In this document: positions 50,135 through 59,040 of the stretch, piece after piece | Numbering within the stretch: position 1 is the stretch's first letter | Layout of the letters: each line of letters starts with the position of its first letter | From: Ruminococcus sp. | Lineage (GTDB): Bacteria > Bacillota > Clostridia > Oscillospirales > Acutalibacteraceae | NCBI GenBank assembly: GCA_017458845.1 | Contig: JAFSZY010000050.1 | Location: 1-63,681, forward strand | DNA length: 63,681 nt | Direction: 5' to 3' | The notes under the pieces: model-generated | The model's input: the letters and a program-made list of their open reading frames with translations, nothing else | Told to the model about the DNA's origin: nothing | The model's database searches: none | Made by a program: the position numbers and the translations under genes

Positions 50135-51334
50135 TTACGGGGTGACAATTTTGTCCAGAATACCCGTCAGGTGGGCGATAGTAACGCCGTAGTTTGTCAT
50201 CGGGACGCTTTGCTCTCTGGCTTTATCTATCCTGTTCATAATATACTGGCGGTTGAACATACAGCCGCCGCACTGGATAACCAGGTCATAGTCACTCAAA
50301 TCTTCGGGGAAATCGGTGCCCGAAACCATATCTATGGTTAGGTCTTTTCCTACACGGTTTCTTAAAATTCTGGGGATTTTGACTCTGCCGATATCCTCGC
50401 TCAGCGGAGCGTGGGTACAGCACTCGGCTATGAGCACACGGCTGTTTTCGGTGAGGCTGTCAAGCGCATTCGCTCCCTCAATATAATAGGAAAGGTCGCC
50501 CTTGTACGCGGCGAAAAGCACCGAGAAGCTCGTGAGCATACTGCTCTCGGGCTTGTTTTCATATACATAGCCGAACACCTGGGAGTCGGTGATAATCAGC
50601 TTCGGTTCACTGCTGAGAGCTTTCAGAGTATGAATAAGCTTATCCGTGGTACAGCTCATTACGGAGCATTTTTTGTCCAGTAATTCTCTTATCGTCTGAA
50701 CCTGCGGAAGAATGAGCCTTCCCTTCGGCGCCTGAATGTCCTGAGGCATAACGAGGAGTACGAGGTCGCCTTCTTCGCAAAGGCTTCCCGTGATTGTCGG
50801 CGCGTTGTAGTCCGACGGAATCAGGCGGATTATCTGCTCCTTGAGCTCTTCTATTCCGCTTTTGTCAACGGCGCTGACCTGCAGGGGCTTTTCGCCTATT
50901 CTGTTGCGAACCTTGAACACATACGCGCTGCCGTTAATTAGCAAATCCGCCTTACTGACAACGGGGATTACGGGGATGTTTTTGCTCTTGAAAAGCTCGT
51001 ACCACTCACATTCCTTTGTGATGTCGTCGCCCGAGAAAAGCACAATCGCTATGTCGGTTTTATCGGCGGTTTTCTCGGTCTTTTTTATACGCATTTCGCC
51101 GAGCTCGCCGATGTCGTCAAAGCCCGCTGTGTCGATGAGCACACACGCGCCTATGCCGTGGATTTCCATTGCCTTGTTTACGGGGTCGGTTGTAGTGCCC
51201 GCAACCTCGGAAACAATGCTGACTTCCTGCCCCGTAAAGGCGTTAATCAACGAGCTTTTGCCCGAGTTGCGTTTTCCGTAAAAGCCGATGTGCAGTCTGT
51301 TGGCGGATGGAGTATCGTTAAGAGTGGTTGACAT
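50135..51334 (-). CDS. hydF: [FeFe]-hydrogenase maturation GTPase HydF
   Basis: 399 residues. Scaffold on which the 2Fe subcluster of [FeFe]-hydrogenase is assembled. P-loop GKRNSGKSSLINAF (about 16-29), DTAGFDD (G3), SKAD (G4), a dimerisation domain, then the cluster-binding part with AECCTHAPLSEDIG (CxH) and IQCGGCMFNRQY (HCxxC-like region, here QCGGC). Last gene of the leftward hyd group. Confidence 0.95.
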   Translation of the reverse strand: MSTTLNDTPSANRLHIGFYGKRNSGKSSLINAFTGQEVSIVSEVAGTTTDPVNKAMEIHGIGACVLIDTAGFDDIGELGEMRIKKTEKTADKTDIAIVLFSGDDITKECEWYELFKSKNIPVIPVVSKADLLINGSAYVFKVRNRIGEKPLQVSAVDKSGIEELKEQIIRLIPSDYNAPTITGSLCEEGDLVLLVMPQDIQAPKGRLILPQVQTIRELLDKKCSVMSCTTDKLIHTLKALSSEPKLIITDSQVFGYVYENKPESSMLTSFSVLFAAYKGDLSYYIEGANALDSLTENSRVLIAECCTHAPLSEDIGRVKIPRILRNRVGKDLTIDMVSGTDFPEDLSDYDLVIQCGGCMFNRQYIMNRIDKAREQSVPMTNYGVTIAHLTGILDKIVTP

Positions 51335-51393
51335 ATTATCACCTCTGGTGCGGAGAAATAATTCTCAAATAATTCTCAATTCTTAATTCTAAA

Positions 51394-52809
51394 TTAAAAC
51401 TTAAAGTCCCTGTCGCCCTTGTCAATCAAGTCGAGCAGCTCTATACACTTAGATTTTACCTTTTCGTTAGGTATGTTGTCAAGTTCATTTTTAATGAGCT
51501 GTTCGCCGATTTTCTTGGTTTCTGGGGACGCGTAGTCGATTAAGTATTCTTTGAGCGTCAACAGCGCGTTAGGCTGACAGCAGTTTTGGATTTGTCCGCT
51601 CTTGCATAGCTTCATAAATCGGTCGCCCGTGCGTCCCGCGCGGTAGCAGGCTGTGCAGAACGAGGGGATGTAGCCCTTGCTCATCAGCCAGTTTACAACC
51701 TCGTCGAGAGTTCGGTTGTCGCTGACGTCAAACTGTTCGCTGTTTTCTTCCTCGCCGCCGTCAGCGTAACCGCCGACAGAGGTTTTTGAAGCGCCGCTTA
51801 TTTGTGATACGCCCAGGCGGATAACCCGGTCGCGCACCTCGGGGCTTTCTCTTGTCGAGATAATCATACCCGTGTATGGTACGCAGATTCTTATAAGCGC
51901 GCAGATTTTCCCGAAGGTTTCGTCCGAAATTCCGTTGTCAAACACGCTCGGGTCAATGTCATCGGCTTTTCTGATTCGGGGAACGCTGATAGTATGAGGA
52001 CCTACGCCGTGAACAGCTTCAAGGTGCTCGGCGTGCATCAAAAGTCCCGCGAACTCATAGCGGTAAAGCTCGAGTCCGAACAGTACGCCTAAGCCCACGT
52101 CGTCGATACCGCCCTCCATAGCTCTGTCCATAGCCTCGGTGTGATAGGCGTAGTTGTGCTTGGGGCCTGTGGGGTGGAGTTTTTCGTAGCTTTCCTTGTG
52201 GTAGGTCTCCTGGAACAGAATGTAGGTGCCGATGCCCGCCTCCTTGAGCTTGCGGTAGTTTTCGACAGTGGTTGCGGCTATGTTGACGTTAACGCGGCGT
52301 ATAGCGCCGTTCTTGTGTTTTATGCTGTAAATTGTCTTAATGCTCTCTAGTACATACTCTATAGGATTATTTACGGGGTCCTCGCCTGTTTCGAGAGCGA
52401 GGCGCTTGTGTCCCATATCCTGGAGCGCTATGACTTCGCGCTTGATTTCTTCCTGAGTGAGCTTTTTGCGGCAGATGTGCTTGTTCTTGTAGTGGTAGGG
52501 GCAGTACACACAGCCGTTTACGCAGTAGTTGGAGAGGTAAAGCGGCGCGAACATTACTATGCGGTTGCCGTAAAAGTCCTTTTTTATCTGCTCGGCGAGG
52601 TCAAACATTTTCTTTGTCCTCTCCTCGTCCTCACACGCGAGCAGCACGCTCGCCTCGCGGTGGGTTAAGCCCTTGAGGTTCTTTGCCTTTTCGAGCAGGC
52701 TGTCGATGAGCTCAAAGTTGTCTTTGTTCTCGTCGGCGTATTTGAGCGTATCTAAAATTTCCTGATGGTCTATAAATTCTTCCGCTTTAAGCGATTTTGG
52801 ATTGTACAT
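51394..52809 (-). CDS. hydG: HydG, tyrosine-cleaving radical SAM maturase
   Basis: 471 residues. Splits tyrosine to make the CO and CN ligands of the H-cluster. Radical SAM motif CVNGCVYC (about 93-100), GEDPVNN, and the C-terminal auxiliary-cluster cysteines CTACYRAGRTG and CQPNALLT. Full length for HydG; ThiH-like fold. Lies between hydE and hydF, with repeat A separating it from hydE. Confidence 0.95.
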   Translation of the reverse strand: MYNPKSLKAEEFIDHQEILDTLKYADENKDNFELIDSLLEKAKNLKGLTHREASVLLACEDEERTKKMFDLAEQIKKDFYGNRIVMFAPLYLSNYCVNGCVYCPYHYKNKHICRKKLTQEEIKREVIALQDMGHKRLALETGEDPVNNPIEYVLESIKTIYSIKHKNGAIRRVNVNIAATTVENYRKLKEAGIGTYILFQETYHKESYEKLHPTGPKHNYAYHTEAMDRAMEGGIDDVGLGVLFGLELYRYEFAGLLMHAEHLEAVHGVGPHTISVPRIRKADDIDPSVFDNGISDETFGKICALIRICVPYTGMIISTRESPEVRDRVIRLGVSQISGASKTSVGGYADGGEEENSEQFDVSDNRTLDEVVNWLMSKGYIPSFCTACYRAGRTGDRFMKLCKSGQIQNCCQPNALLTLKEYLIDYASPETKKIGEQLIKNELDNIPNEKVKSKCIELLDLIDKGDRDFKF

Positions 52810-52831
52810 TTCAATTTCTCCTTTACATTAT

Positions 52832-53050
52832 GAGCCCTCCCTTGGGGGAGGGTGGGCAAATCGCTCTAAAGGCGATTTGGTCGGGTGAGGGACTACCTAT
52901 CCATATTTGCTTTGTTTTGGTGTAGATATAGAGGAATAAAAGTCCCTCATCAGTCAGGCTTTGCCTGACAGCTTTTCTTTAGCAAGAACGGCAACCCTTT
53001 TGTCACTTCGTGACAATTCCCCTAACAGGGGAATTTCCCAAGGGAAGCCT
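52832..53050. repeat. Interspersed palindromic repeat, family A, between hydE and hydG
   Basis: GCCCTCCCTTGGGGGAGGGTGGG, AATCGCTCTAAAGGCGATTTGG, GACAGCTTTTCTTTAGC, GTCACTTCGTGAC and GGGAATTTCCCAAGGGAAGCC. It interrupts what is usually a continuous maturation operon. Confidence 0.75.
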
Positions 53051-53052
53051 TT

Positions 53053-54090
53053 TTATATATTCCTACTATCTCCTCTGTCAACAACTACCCTGCAGCCGAT
53101 TGACTTGACACGCAAATCAAGGCAGTTTTTGCATTGGGCGCTCTCATCGCCCGTGCAGATTTTGTTATCGTAAATCTGATATTTCTTTCGTACCGAAACA
53201 GGGGAGAGGTTAGGCATAACGACATTCGCTCCCGCCAGAATCCCCTTTTCTCTGCCTCTCGGGTCGATTGTCGCCAACGCAGTTGTAGCAGGCAAAAGCA
53301 CCTTCGGCAGCATAAGTCTGATGATTGAAAGCAGTTTTAGCGTTAGCTCAAGCGTTCCGCTCGGGTAATCTTTGAACTGAGTATCCTTGTGGCTTATAAA
53401 AGGACCTATACCGACCATTTGCGGGTTAAACTCTTTGATAAACAAAAGGTCGTCCGCTATACATTCATCAGTTTGGTACGGCGAGCCCACCATAAACCCG
53501 CAGCCTGTCTGGTAGCCGATTTTTTTCAGGTCGTTAAGACAGCGCCTGCGGTTCTCAAAGGTCTGAGCGCTCGGGTGGAGTTTTTGGTAGTGCGCTTTGT
53601 TTGCGGTTTCGTGCCTTAACAGGTAACGGTCAGCTCCGCAGTCGAAGTAGCGTTTGTAGCTGTCGTATGACTTTTCGCCAATCGAGAGCGTAAGCGCGCA
53701 GTCTGGGTATTTTGACTTGATTGTCGTGATGATTTCACATATTCTGTCATCGTTAAAATACGAATCCTCGCCGCTCTGTAGCACAAAGGTGCGGAAGCCT
53801 AAATTATAGCCCTCGCCACAGCACTCCATAATCTCGTCAAGGCTGAGCCTGTAGCGCTCGCAGTTATTATTACTGCGGCGTATTCCGCAGTACAGGCAGT
53901 CCCTTTTGCAGTAGTTTGAGAACTCAATCAGCCCTCGAACGTAGATGTCGTGACCGTAGTTTTCAATCCTTACCTTCTCGGCAAGCGCTCTGAGCCTTTC
54001 GGCGGTATCGGTATCGCAGTTTAAAAGCTCCGTAAACTCCTTCTTTGAAAGAGTTTGATTTTTGTAAAGTTTTTCGACTAAATCAATCAT
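53053..54090 (-). CDS. hydE: HydE, radical SAM maturase of [FeFe]-hydrogenase
   Basis: 345 residues. ATG at 54090 is chosen because its position matches HydE starts (MIDLVEKLY) and it lies just ahead of the upstream stop, giving coupling; ATG 54102 is possible. Helps build the dithiomethylamine bridge of the H-cluster. Radical SAM motif CKRDCLYC near residue 58; TIM barrel with VLQSGEDSYF and GADRYLLRHET; C-terminal CxxC with CTGDESAQCKNC. Full length. Confidence 0.94.
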   Translation of the reverse strand: MIDLVEKLYKNQTLSKKEFTELLNCDTDTAERLRALAEKVRIENYGHDIYVRGLIEFSNYCKRDCLYCGIRRSNNNCERYRLSLDEIMECCGEGYNLGFRTFVLQSGEDSYFNDDRICEIITTIKSKYPDCALTLSIGEKSYDSYKRYFDCGADRYLLRHETANKAHYQKLHPSAQTFENRRRCLNDLKKIGYQTGCGFMVGSPYQTDECIADDLLFIKEFNPQMVGIGPFISHKDTQFKDYPSGTLELTLKLLSIIRLMLPKVLLPATTALATIDPRGREKGILAGANVVMPNLSPVSVRKKYQIYDNKICTGDESAQCKNCLDLRVKSIGCRVVVDRGDSRNI

Positions 54091-54343
54091 CGTTGAACAC
54101 ATATTTGGAGTAAGCGGTCTTTGCGCTCACGCCGTCCAGCTTCCCGAGCTTGCCCGAGAAAGTCGAAATAATATCCTGCGGGCTGTCAAGCACAACGCTG
54201 ATGATGGAGATACCCCGTCTTTTGTAGGGAATTCCCATCCTCCCGACGACATAGTCGCTGTAGTCGGAAATAAGCTTGTTGATTTCCTCAACAGAGTTTG
54301 AGTTTTCAAGAATAATGCTTACGGCGGCTACTCTTGTTTCCAT
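54083..54343 (-). CDS. TM1266-family regulator of the hydrogenase system
   Basis: 86 residues; ACT-like fold of the family called iron-only hydrogenase system putative regulator: RVAAVSIILENSNSVEEINKLI, YVVGRMGIPYKRRGISIISVVLD, GKLGKLDGVSAKTAYSKYVF. AAAGGAGATG before the ATG. Almost always next to hydEFG genes. No DNA-binding segment is visible, so it may sense a ligand and act through other proteins. Confidence 0.9.
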   Translation of the reverse strand: METRVAAVSIILENSNSVEEINKLISDYSDYVVGRMGIPYKRRGISIISVVLDSPQDIISTFSGKLGKLDGVSAKTAYSKYVFNDD

Positions 54344-54415
54344 GATATTATCACATCTCCTTTACATACTAAATACATATCATTGATTGGTGGCGGCTAC
54401 GCCGCAATTTATACA

Positions 54416-54462
54416 ATCCTCAGTCTCGCGATGCTCGACAGCTCCTTTAGCCAAAGGAGCCA
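54416..54462. repeat. Fragment of repeat family A with hairpin
   Basis: CCTCAGTCTCGCGATGCTCGACAGCTCC matches the GTCGAGC(AA)CGCGAGACTGAAGAGG module of other copies in reverse. It contains the perfect stem GCTCCTTT / AAAGGAGC (54441-54460). Confidence 0.65.
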
Positions 54463-54550
54463 AATAAAAAAATAGCTGTACCGAAAGGCACAGCTGCACT
54501 TATAAAATATTCGCAGAGCCTTTCACCTCAATACCGATTTCGGTGTCAGT
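54463..54550 (-). ncRNA. Candidate short RNA or attenuated leader before the hyd operon
   Basis: A consensus promoter (54557-54585) should start transcription near 54550. About 60 bases later a terminator follows: AGCTGTGCC / GGTACAGCT stem (54495-54474) and ATTTTTTTATTT. Between them lie the small dyad ACCGAAATCGGT (54533-54544) and GAGGTGAAAGGCTCTGCG. This is either a free sRNA of about 85 nt or a leader whose terminator controls TM1266-hydE, 120 bases beyond. No match to a known RNA family comes to mind. Confidence 0.5.
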
Positions 54551-54556
54551 ACTGTT

Positions 54557-54585
54557 ATTGTATCACATAAGGATGGGAATATCAA
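54557..54585 (-). promoter_or_regulatory. Promoter of the short RNA/hyd leader
   Basis: Minus strand TTGATA (54585-54580), 17 bases, TACAAT (54562-54557). Confidence 0.65.
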
Positions 54586-54720
54586 TGTAAATATATGAAA
54601 ATTTTTCGTCTAAATAGATAAAGATTAAGCTATGTATTTATGCATACGGACGAATTTTCGGGAATTATTTGCAAATAGCTTGGTTACAGAGTAAAATAGT
54701 GGACAGATAGGTGTGATTAT

Positions 54721-54981
54721 ATGAACAAAAAACTTGCGGATATACTTTTTGTATCGGGAATATGTCTGATTATTGTCGGCTTGCTGGCGGGTGTGATAAT
54801 CGGATTTATTACAGGCGAAAAATTCAATCTGGTTCCTGCTATAACAATATGGCTCTTGAGTATAGTTATAGGCACGGGGCTGGTGTCTGTATCGGGAAGT
54901 GTGAATAAAGTTAACGCCCAAAAAGACGATGACGAAGAGACTTTGCAGCAAATAATAGAAAAAATAAAGAACGATAATTAG
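54721..54981 (+). CDS. Small membrane protein, two helices
   Basis: 86 residues with two membrane helices (about 8-30, 40-60) and an acidic, helical C-terminus (DDDEETLQQIIEKIKN). The ribosome site is weak (AGGTG at 54709-54713). Not recognised; small proteins of this plan accompany several small membrane genes downstream. Confidence 0.6.
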   Translation: MNKKLADILFVSGICLIIVGLLAGVIIGFITGEKFNLVPAITIWLLSIVIGTGLVSVSGSVNKVNAQKDDDEETLQQIIEKIKNDN

Positions 54982-55052
54982 TGAAAATGCCTTGAATTGG
55001 TAACTAAATGCTGTTTTTGTGTAGTAATAAGGTAAAAGTTTTGATACTTTTA

Positions 55053-55082
55053 TTGACTTAAGATACAGAGATAATATATAAT
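55053..55082 (+). promoter_or_regulatory. Promoter of the first DUF4190-like gene
   Basis: TTGACT (55053-55058), 18 bases, TATAAT (55077-55082). The surrounding TTTTGATACTTTTATTGACT recurs before the second paralogue. Confidence 0.6.
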
Positions 55083-55113
55083 TTACATACAAATCTATAA
55101 GGAGGGGAAATGT

Positions 55114-55395
55114 ATGAGTGCAAAGGCTTGTTCAGTTACTGCTTTAGTTTGCGGTATTGTTGGATTGGTTTTTTCTTGGTTCGGTGTTCTTGCTATCATT
55201 GCTTTAATCTGCTCAGTAGTTGGTATTATCTTAGGCGCTATGGGTATGAAAAAGGCTGAAGCTGAGAATATGCCCAAGGGTCTTGCTGTCGGCGGTCTCG
55301 TATGCGGCATCATCGGCGCGGCTTTTTCGTTAATCGGAGTTATCTGTTACGCGTGCATTCTTTGTTCAGCGGCAGGTGCCGGATTAATTCGTTAA
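55114..55395 (+). CDS. DUF4190-like small membrane protein, paralogue 1
   Basis: 93 residues, two hydrophobic hairpins (about 5-45 and 60-90) joined by GAMGMKKAEAEN. Strong AGGAGGGG site. About 60% identical by eye to the next gene. The family is of unknown function in the membrane. Confidence 0.75.
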   Translation: MSAKACSVTALVCGIVGLVFSWFGVLAIIALICSVVGIILGAMGMKKAEAENMPKGLAVGGLVCGIIGAAFSLIGVICYACILCSAAGAGLIR

Positions 55396-55465
55396 TCCGC
55401 AGAAAGATTTGTCAGTAAAGGTTATTAATTTATGCGGTAATATATAAAAAGTTTTGATATTTTTA

Positions 55466-55494
55466 TTGACTGCCGCATAGAATTAATATATAAT
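55466..55494 (+). promoter_or_regulatory. Promoter of the second DUF4190-like gene
   Basis: TTGACT (55466-55471), 17 bases, TATAAT (55489-55494). Nearly the same as the promoter of the first paralogue, showing that the duplicated unit included control DNA. Confidence 0.65.
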
Positions 55495-55525
55495 TAAGTC
55501 ACAAATTTTCAAGGAGGGTAAACTT

Positions 55526-55870
55526 ATGTCAGCAAAAACTTGTTCAATCGTTGCTTTAGTCTGCGGTATCATCGGCGTTGTATTTGCATGGTGGGGTCTG
55601 GTCCTTTCAATCATCGCTCTCATTTGCGCAATTGCAGGTATCGTATTCGGCGCAATGGGTATGAAAAAGGCTAAGGCTGAGAATGCTCCCAAGGGTCTTG
55701 CGGTAGCAGGTCTCGTATGCGGTATCGTTGGTGCGGCTCTTGCTTTCATCGGCGTTATCTGCGCAGCTTGCATCCTTTGTGCCGGTAACGCTTTAGTTAC
55801 CAGCGCGGCTAACGGCGACCTCAGCAGCGCTCTCAACAGCCTCAGCAGCAGCCTTAGCAGCTTAAGCTAA
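55526..55870 (+). CDS. DUF4190-like small membrane protein, paralogue 2
   Basis: 114 residues. Same plan as paralogue 1 (CSIVALVCGIIGVVF, GAMGMKKAKAENAPKGLAV, GLVCGIVGAAL) plus an added Ser/Leu-rich tail (LSSALNSLSSSLSSLS). AGGAGGGTAA precedes the ATG. Arose with paralogue 1 by tandem duplication. Confidence 0.75.
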   Translation: MSAKTCSIVALVCGIIGVVFAWWGLVLSIIALICAIAGIVFGAMGMKKAKAENAPKGLAVAGLVCGIVGAALAFIGVICAACILCAGNALVTSAANGDLSSALNSLSSSLSSLS

Positions 55871-55888
55871 AATTTTAAGAAACAGAAT

Positions 55889-55920
55889 GGGCATAAGGAT
55901 TCTTATGCCTTTTTTGTTTT
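55889..55920 (+). terminator. Terminator after the paralogue pair
   Basis: GGCATAAG / CTTATGCC stem with a 4-base loop and TTTTTTGTTTT. Confidence 0.85.
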
Positions 55921-55936
55921 ATAAGGATGTATAATT

Positions 55937-56725
55937 ATGTTTCCGACATTTGAACTATTTGGAAAAGTAATTTCCATGTATATGATATGCGCTCTTGTGG
56001 GTGTGCTGCTTGTGCTTTTGTTCACCTACAAGCTCGCAAAAAAACGCGGACTTGATGAAATCGAAATGCTGTTTATGATGCTATTCTCTTTTGGCGGCGT
56101 GCTGATTTTCAGTCATCTTCTCTATGCCTTTACCGTTCCGAATGAGGTTGGGTATTTTTTCACTCACTTGGACAAAATCAAAAGCTTTGATGACTTGATT
56201 AACGGATTGAGCAGAATCCTCGGCGGTTCCGTGTTTTACGGCGGACTGATAGGCGCGATAATAGTATTCTTTGTTTATTCGAAAGTCAGAAAGCTGAGTT
56301 TCGGTGATTACAGCGATATCGGCGCGATGGCTGTTCCTCTTTTTCATTTTTTCGGAAGAATAGGGTGCTTCCTGTCGGGATGTTGTTACGGTGCCGAGTG
56401 GGAACACGGCATTACTTACGAACACTCTCTGGTGGAGGCTGCCAACGGTGTTCCGCGATTTCCCGTGCAGCTTGCAGAGGCGGTTTTGAATCTTTTGCTT
56501 TTCTTCCTGCTTTTCTACTTATACAAGAAGGGCAAGGCGAACCACAAGATTCTCGCGCTGTACCTTTTAATTTATCCCACATACAGGTTTATTCTGGAAT
56601 TCTTCCGCGGCGATACTTACAGGGGCTTTGTAGGATTCCTTTCCACAAGCCAGTTTATTTCGGTTATACTGTTTGTTTGCAGCGCGATATACCTTATTGT
56701 CAGTAAGGTTAGGAAAAAGACTTGA
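55937..56725 (+). CDS. lgt: Prolipoprotein diacylglyceryl transferase family protein
   Basis: 262 residues, about seven membrane helices. The core GGSVFYGGLIGAI and FGRIGCFLSGCCYGAEWE is the Lgt signature in its clostridial form (canonical Lgt reads GGRIGNFxN). FPVQLAEAVLNL and PTYRFILEFFRGD follow as in Lgt. Would attach diacylglycerol to the lipobox Cys of lipoproteins such as the HAD phosphatase and esterase here. With the Cys-Cys variation it may be a second, specialised Lgt; I cannot tell. Confidence 0.82.
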   Translation: MFPTFELFGKVISMYMICALVGVLLVLLFTYKLAKKRGLDEIEMLFMMLFSFGGVLIFSHLLYAFTVPNEVGYFFTHLDKIKSFDDLINGLSRILGGSVFYGGLIGAIIVFFVYSKVRKLSFGDYSDIGAMAVPLFHFFGRIGCFLSGCCYGAEWEHGITYEHSLVEAANGVPRFPVQLAEAVLNLLLFFLLFYLYKKGKANHKILALYLLIYPTYRFILEFFRGDTYRGFVGFLSTSQFISVILFVCSAIYLIVSKVRKKT

Positions 56726-56838
56726 TTTATAACTGGGGTTGCCTTTTGAGCCAGACCCATTATATATTGACAACAAAAGCAAAAAAAATTATACTAATGT
56801 TTGGTATTGTACTAATTTTTTCAAAGGAGATAAAAACA

Positions 56839-57423
56839 ATGGCATTTTGCAAAAATTGCGGCAAGGAGCTTGGAGAGGGCGTACAGTTCTGCGCTAACTG
56901 CGGAACTCCCGTAGAAGTACAGGCTCAGCCGACACAGCAGGCACAGGAGCCTCAGCAGGCACAACAGACTCAAACAGAGCAGATTCCCACGGAGCAGGTT
57001 ACGGTTGCTTCCCCGGCTGACGATGTATCAGCTAACAAAGGCATAGCGTGGCTCGCGTATATGGGACTTTTGCTTTTAATCCCTATGCTCGCTAAGAAGG
57101 ACTCGAAATACTGTGAGTACCACGTCAGACAGGGTGTTACACTCTGCGCGGCGGCTATCGCTTACTGTATCGCAGCAAACATTTTGCTCCTTATTATCGG
57201 AGCTATTTTCCCGGGTCATATCACATACGGATATTTCTATTCCTATTACGCTAACAGCGCGGTATATACTTTGTTTAGCGTTATTTTCTCTCTTGGTTAT
57301 ATTTTCTTTGCTGTTATTTCAATTATCGGAATTGTAAACGCCGCGACAGGCAAAGAGAAAAAGCTCCCCGTATTTGGCTCAATAAAGATTTTTGATAAAC
57401 TTATGGACAAATACTACGGATAA
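56839..57423 (+). CDS. Zinc-ribbon membrane protein (DUF4870-like)
   Basis: 194 residues from ATG 56839, preceded by AAAGGAGATAAAAAC; the longer frame from 56722 has no site. N-terminal zinc ribbon CKNCG...CANCG (about 4-25), a Gln/Pro-rich linker, then a DUF4870-like part of three helices (KGIAWLAYMGLLLLIPMLA, SKYCEYHVRQG, last helix near 150-172). Family function unknown. Confidence 0.8.
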   Translation: MAFCKNCGKELGEGVQFCANCGTPVEVQAQPTQQAQEPQQAQQTQTEQIPTEQVTVASPADDVSANKGIAWLAYMGLLLLIPMLAKKDSKYCEYHVRQGVTLCAAAIAYCIAANILLLIIGAIFPGHITYGYFYSYYANSAVYTLFSVIFSLGYIFFAVISIIGIVNAATGKEKKLPVFGSIKIFDKLMDKYYG

Positions 57424-57489
57424 TATTTGAGTATTAAGGGAGGGCTTCTGCTCTCCCTGCGTTTTATAACTTTTTATGAGGTGCCCCTT

Positions 57490-58218
57490 ATGGACAAAAT
57501 TACCGAACTTCAGAGGATTATCAACGAGAGTGAGAATATCGTATTTTTCGGCGGAGCGGGTGTGAGCACGGAAAGCGGAATTCCCGACTTCCGTTCCGTG
57601 GACGGACTTTATAATCAAAAGTACGACTATCCTCCCGAGCAGATTCTGAGCCATACATTCTTTGTGCGCAACACTGAGGAGTTTTATCGCTTTTACAAGG
57701 ACAAAATGCTCGCGCTGGATATTTTGCCCAACGCCGCTCACAAGAAGCTCGCCGAACTCGAAAAGGCGGGCAAACTGAAGGCGGTTGTAACGCAGAATAT
57801 TGACGGGCTCCACCAGAAGGCGGGCAGTAAGACCGTGTATGAACTGCACGGCACGGTTCACCAAAATTACTGCACCTCGTGCGGAAGGCTCTTTGACGCA
57901 GCTTTTGTCAAGAACTCTGACGGTGTTCCAAAATGCGACAGCTGCGGCGGACTGATAAAGCCCTATGTTGTCCTATATGAAGAGGGTTTGGATGACGACA
58001 CGATTCGCGGCGCGGTAAACGCTATCGCGAACGCCGATACGCTTATCGTAGCGGGGACAAGCCTTACGGTTTATCCCGCGGCGGGGCTGATACAGTATTT
58101 CAGAGGGGATAATCTGGTGCTTATCAACCGCGACCCGACACCTGTGGACGCTAAGGCGAATTTGGTTTTTCATGACAAGGTTGGCGAAGTGCTTTCCAAA
58201 TTGAGAATTGAGGATTAA
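57490..58218 (+). CDS. cobB: NAD-dependent protein deacylase, sirtuin
   Basis: 242 residues from ATG 57490 with GAGGTG ahead; the 57427 start lacks a site. Removes acyl groups from lysine using NAD. GAGVSTESGIPDFRS (NAD loop), TQNIDGLHQKAG, catalytic His in ELHGTVHQ, zinc cysteines CTSC and CDSC, AGTSLTVYPAAGL. Full length for bacterial class U/III sirtuins. Confidence 0.94.
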   Translation: MDKITELQRIINESENIVFFGGAGVSTESGIPDFRSVDGLYNQKYDYPPEQILSHTFFVRNTEEFYRFYKDKMLALDILPNAAHKKLAELEKAGKLKAVVTQNIDGLHQKAGSKTVYELHGTVHQNYCTSCGRLFDAAFVKNSDGVPKCDSCGGLIKPYVVLYEEGLDDDTIRGAVNAIANADTLIVAGTSLTVYPAAGLIQYFRGDNLVLINRDPTPVDAKANLVFHDKVGEVLSKLRIED

Positions 58219-58221
58219 GGA

Positions 58222-59040
58222 TTGAGAAATAAATACAAACTCATAGCGGTTGATATTGACGATACTTTATTGAATACAAAAAAGGTAATAACTCCGCGCA
58301 CAAGAGCGGCTCTGATGGATGCTCAAAAGAGAGGAATTAAGCTTGCCGTATGCTCGGGCAGACTGCCTTATGGAGTGTGCCCCTACGCTGAGGAATTGGA
58401 TGTATTCAAATACGGCGGGTATTATATGGGGTTCAACGGCGGAGCAATTTTTAACTCCGACCGGGAGCTGATTAACACTACCTATCTCGACAGCAAGTAT
58501 ATCGAGCCTGTGTATGAGCTTTTGCGTCCAACCGATATCACTACGATGGTGCACAAGGGCGATATTATCTTCGCGGACAAAAAGGAGAACGATTACACGC
58601 ATATTGAGCCAGAAGTAATCGGACTGCCGCTCAACCGTGTGGACGATATTGCAGATTATGTGGACTGGGATTTGCACAAAATGCTGCTTGCGGGCGACCC
58701 GGAAACACTGAGACAAATGGAAAATCTGCTCAAAGAAAACTTTGGCGGCGAGCTCGACATCTATCTCTCCGCTCCGTGGTTTCTCGAGGTTATGCCCAAG
58801 GACATAGACAAAGGCACAGGGCTTGAGATTATCTGCGGGGATATGGGAATATCCACAAACGAGGCGATTGCTTTCGGCGACAGCTTTAACGATATTTCAA
58901 TGATACAAAAGGCTGGTATGGGGATAGCTATGGGCAACGCTGAGGAAGCTTTAAAGGCGGCGGCGGATATGATCACCTCCGACTGCGACAGCGACGGTAT
59001 CGCAAAAGCGCTTTTAGAGTTGTCAGTAATCAGTGGTTAG
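58222..59040 (+). CDS. Cof-type HAD phosphatase
   Basis: 272 residues from TTG 58222, four bases after the sirtuin stop, with AAGG as a weak site. Cof/YkrA subfamily: IAVDIDDTLLNT (motif I), VCSGRLP (motif II), DKGTGLEIIC (motif III) and FGDSFNDISMI (motif IV), with a C2 cap. Dephosphorylates sugar phosphates or cofactors. Its last residues (SVISG) and stop codon are encoded by the start of repeat B3 (59026). Confidence 0.9.
   Translation: MRNKYKLIAVDIDDTLLNTKKVITPRTRAALMDAQKRGIKLAVCSGRLPYGVCPYAEELDVFKYGGYYMGFNGGAIFNSDRELINTTYLDSKYIEPVYELLRPTDITTMVHKGDIIFADKKENDYTHIEPEVIGLPLNRVDDIADYVDWDLHKMLLAGDPETLRQMENLLKENFGGELDIYLSAPWFLEVMPKDIDKGTGLEIICGDMGISTNEAIAFGDSFNDISMIQKAGMGIAMGNAEEALKAAADMITSDCDSDGIAKALLELSVISG

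Noticed and set aside
52961..53173. 70-codon plus-strand frame at the end of hydE
   Set aside because: Half repeat, half antisense of hydE, no ribosome site.
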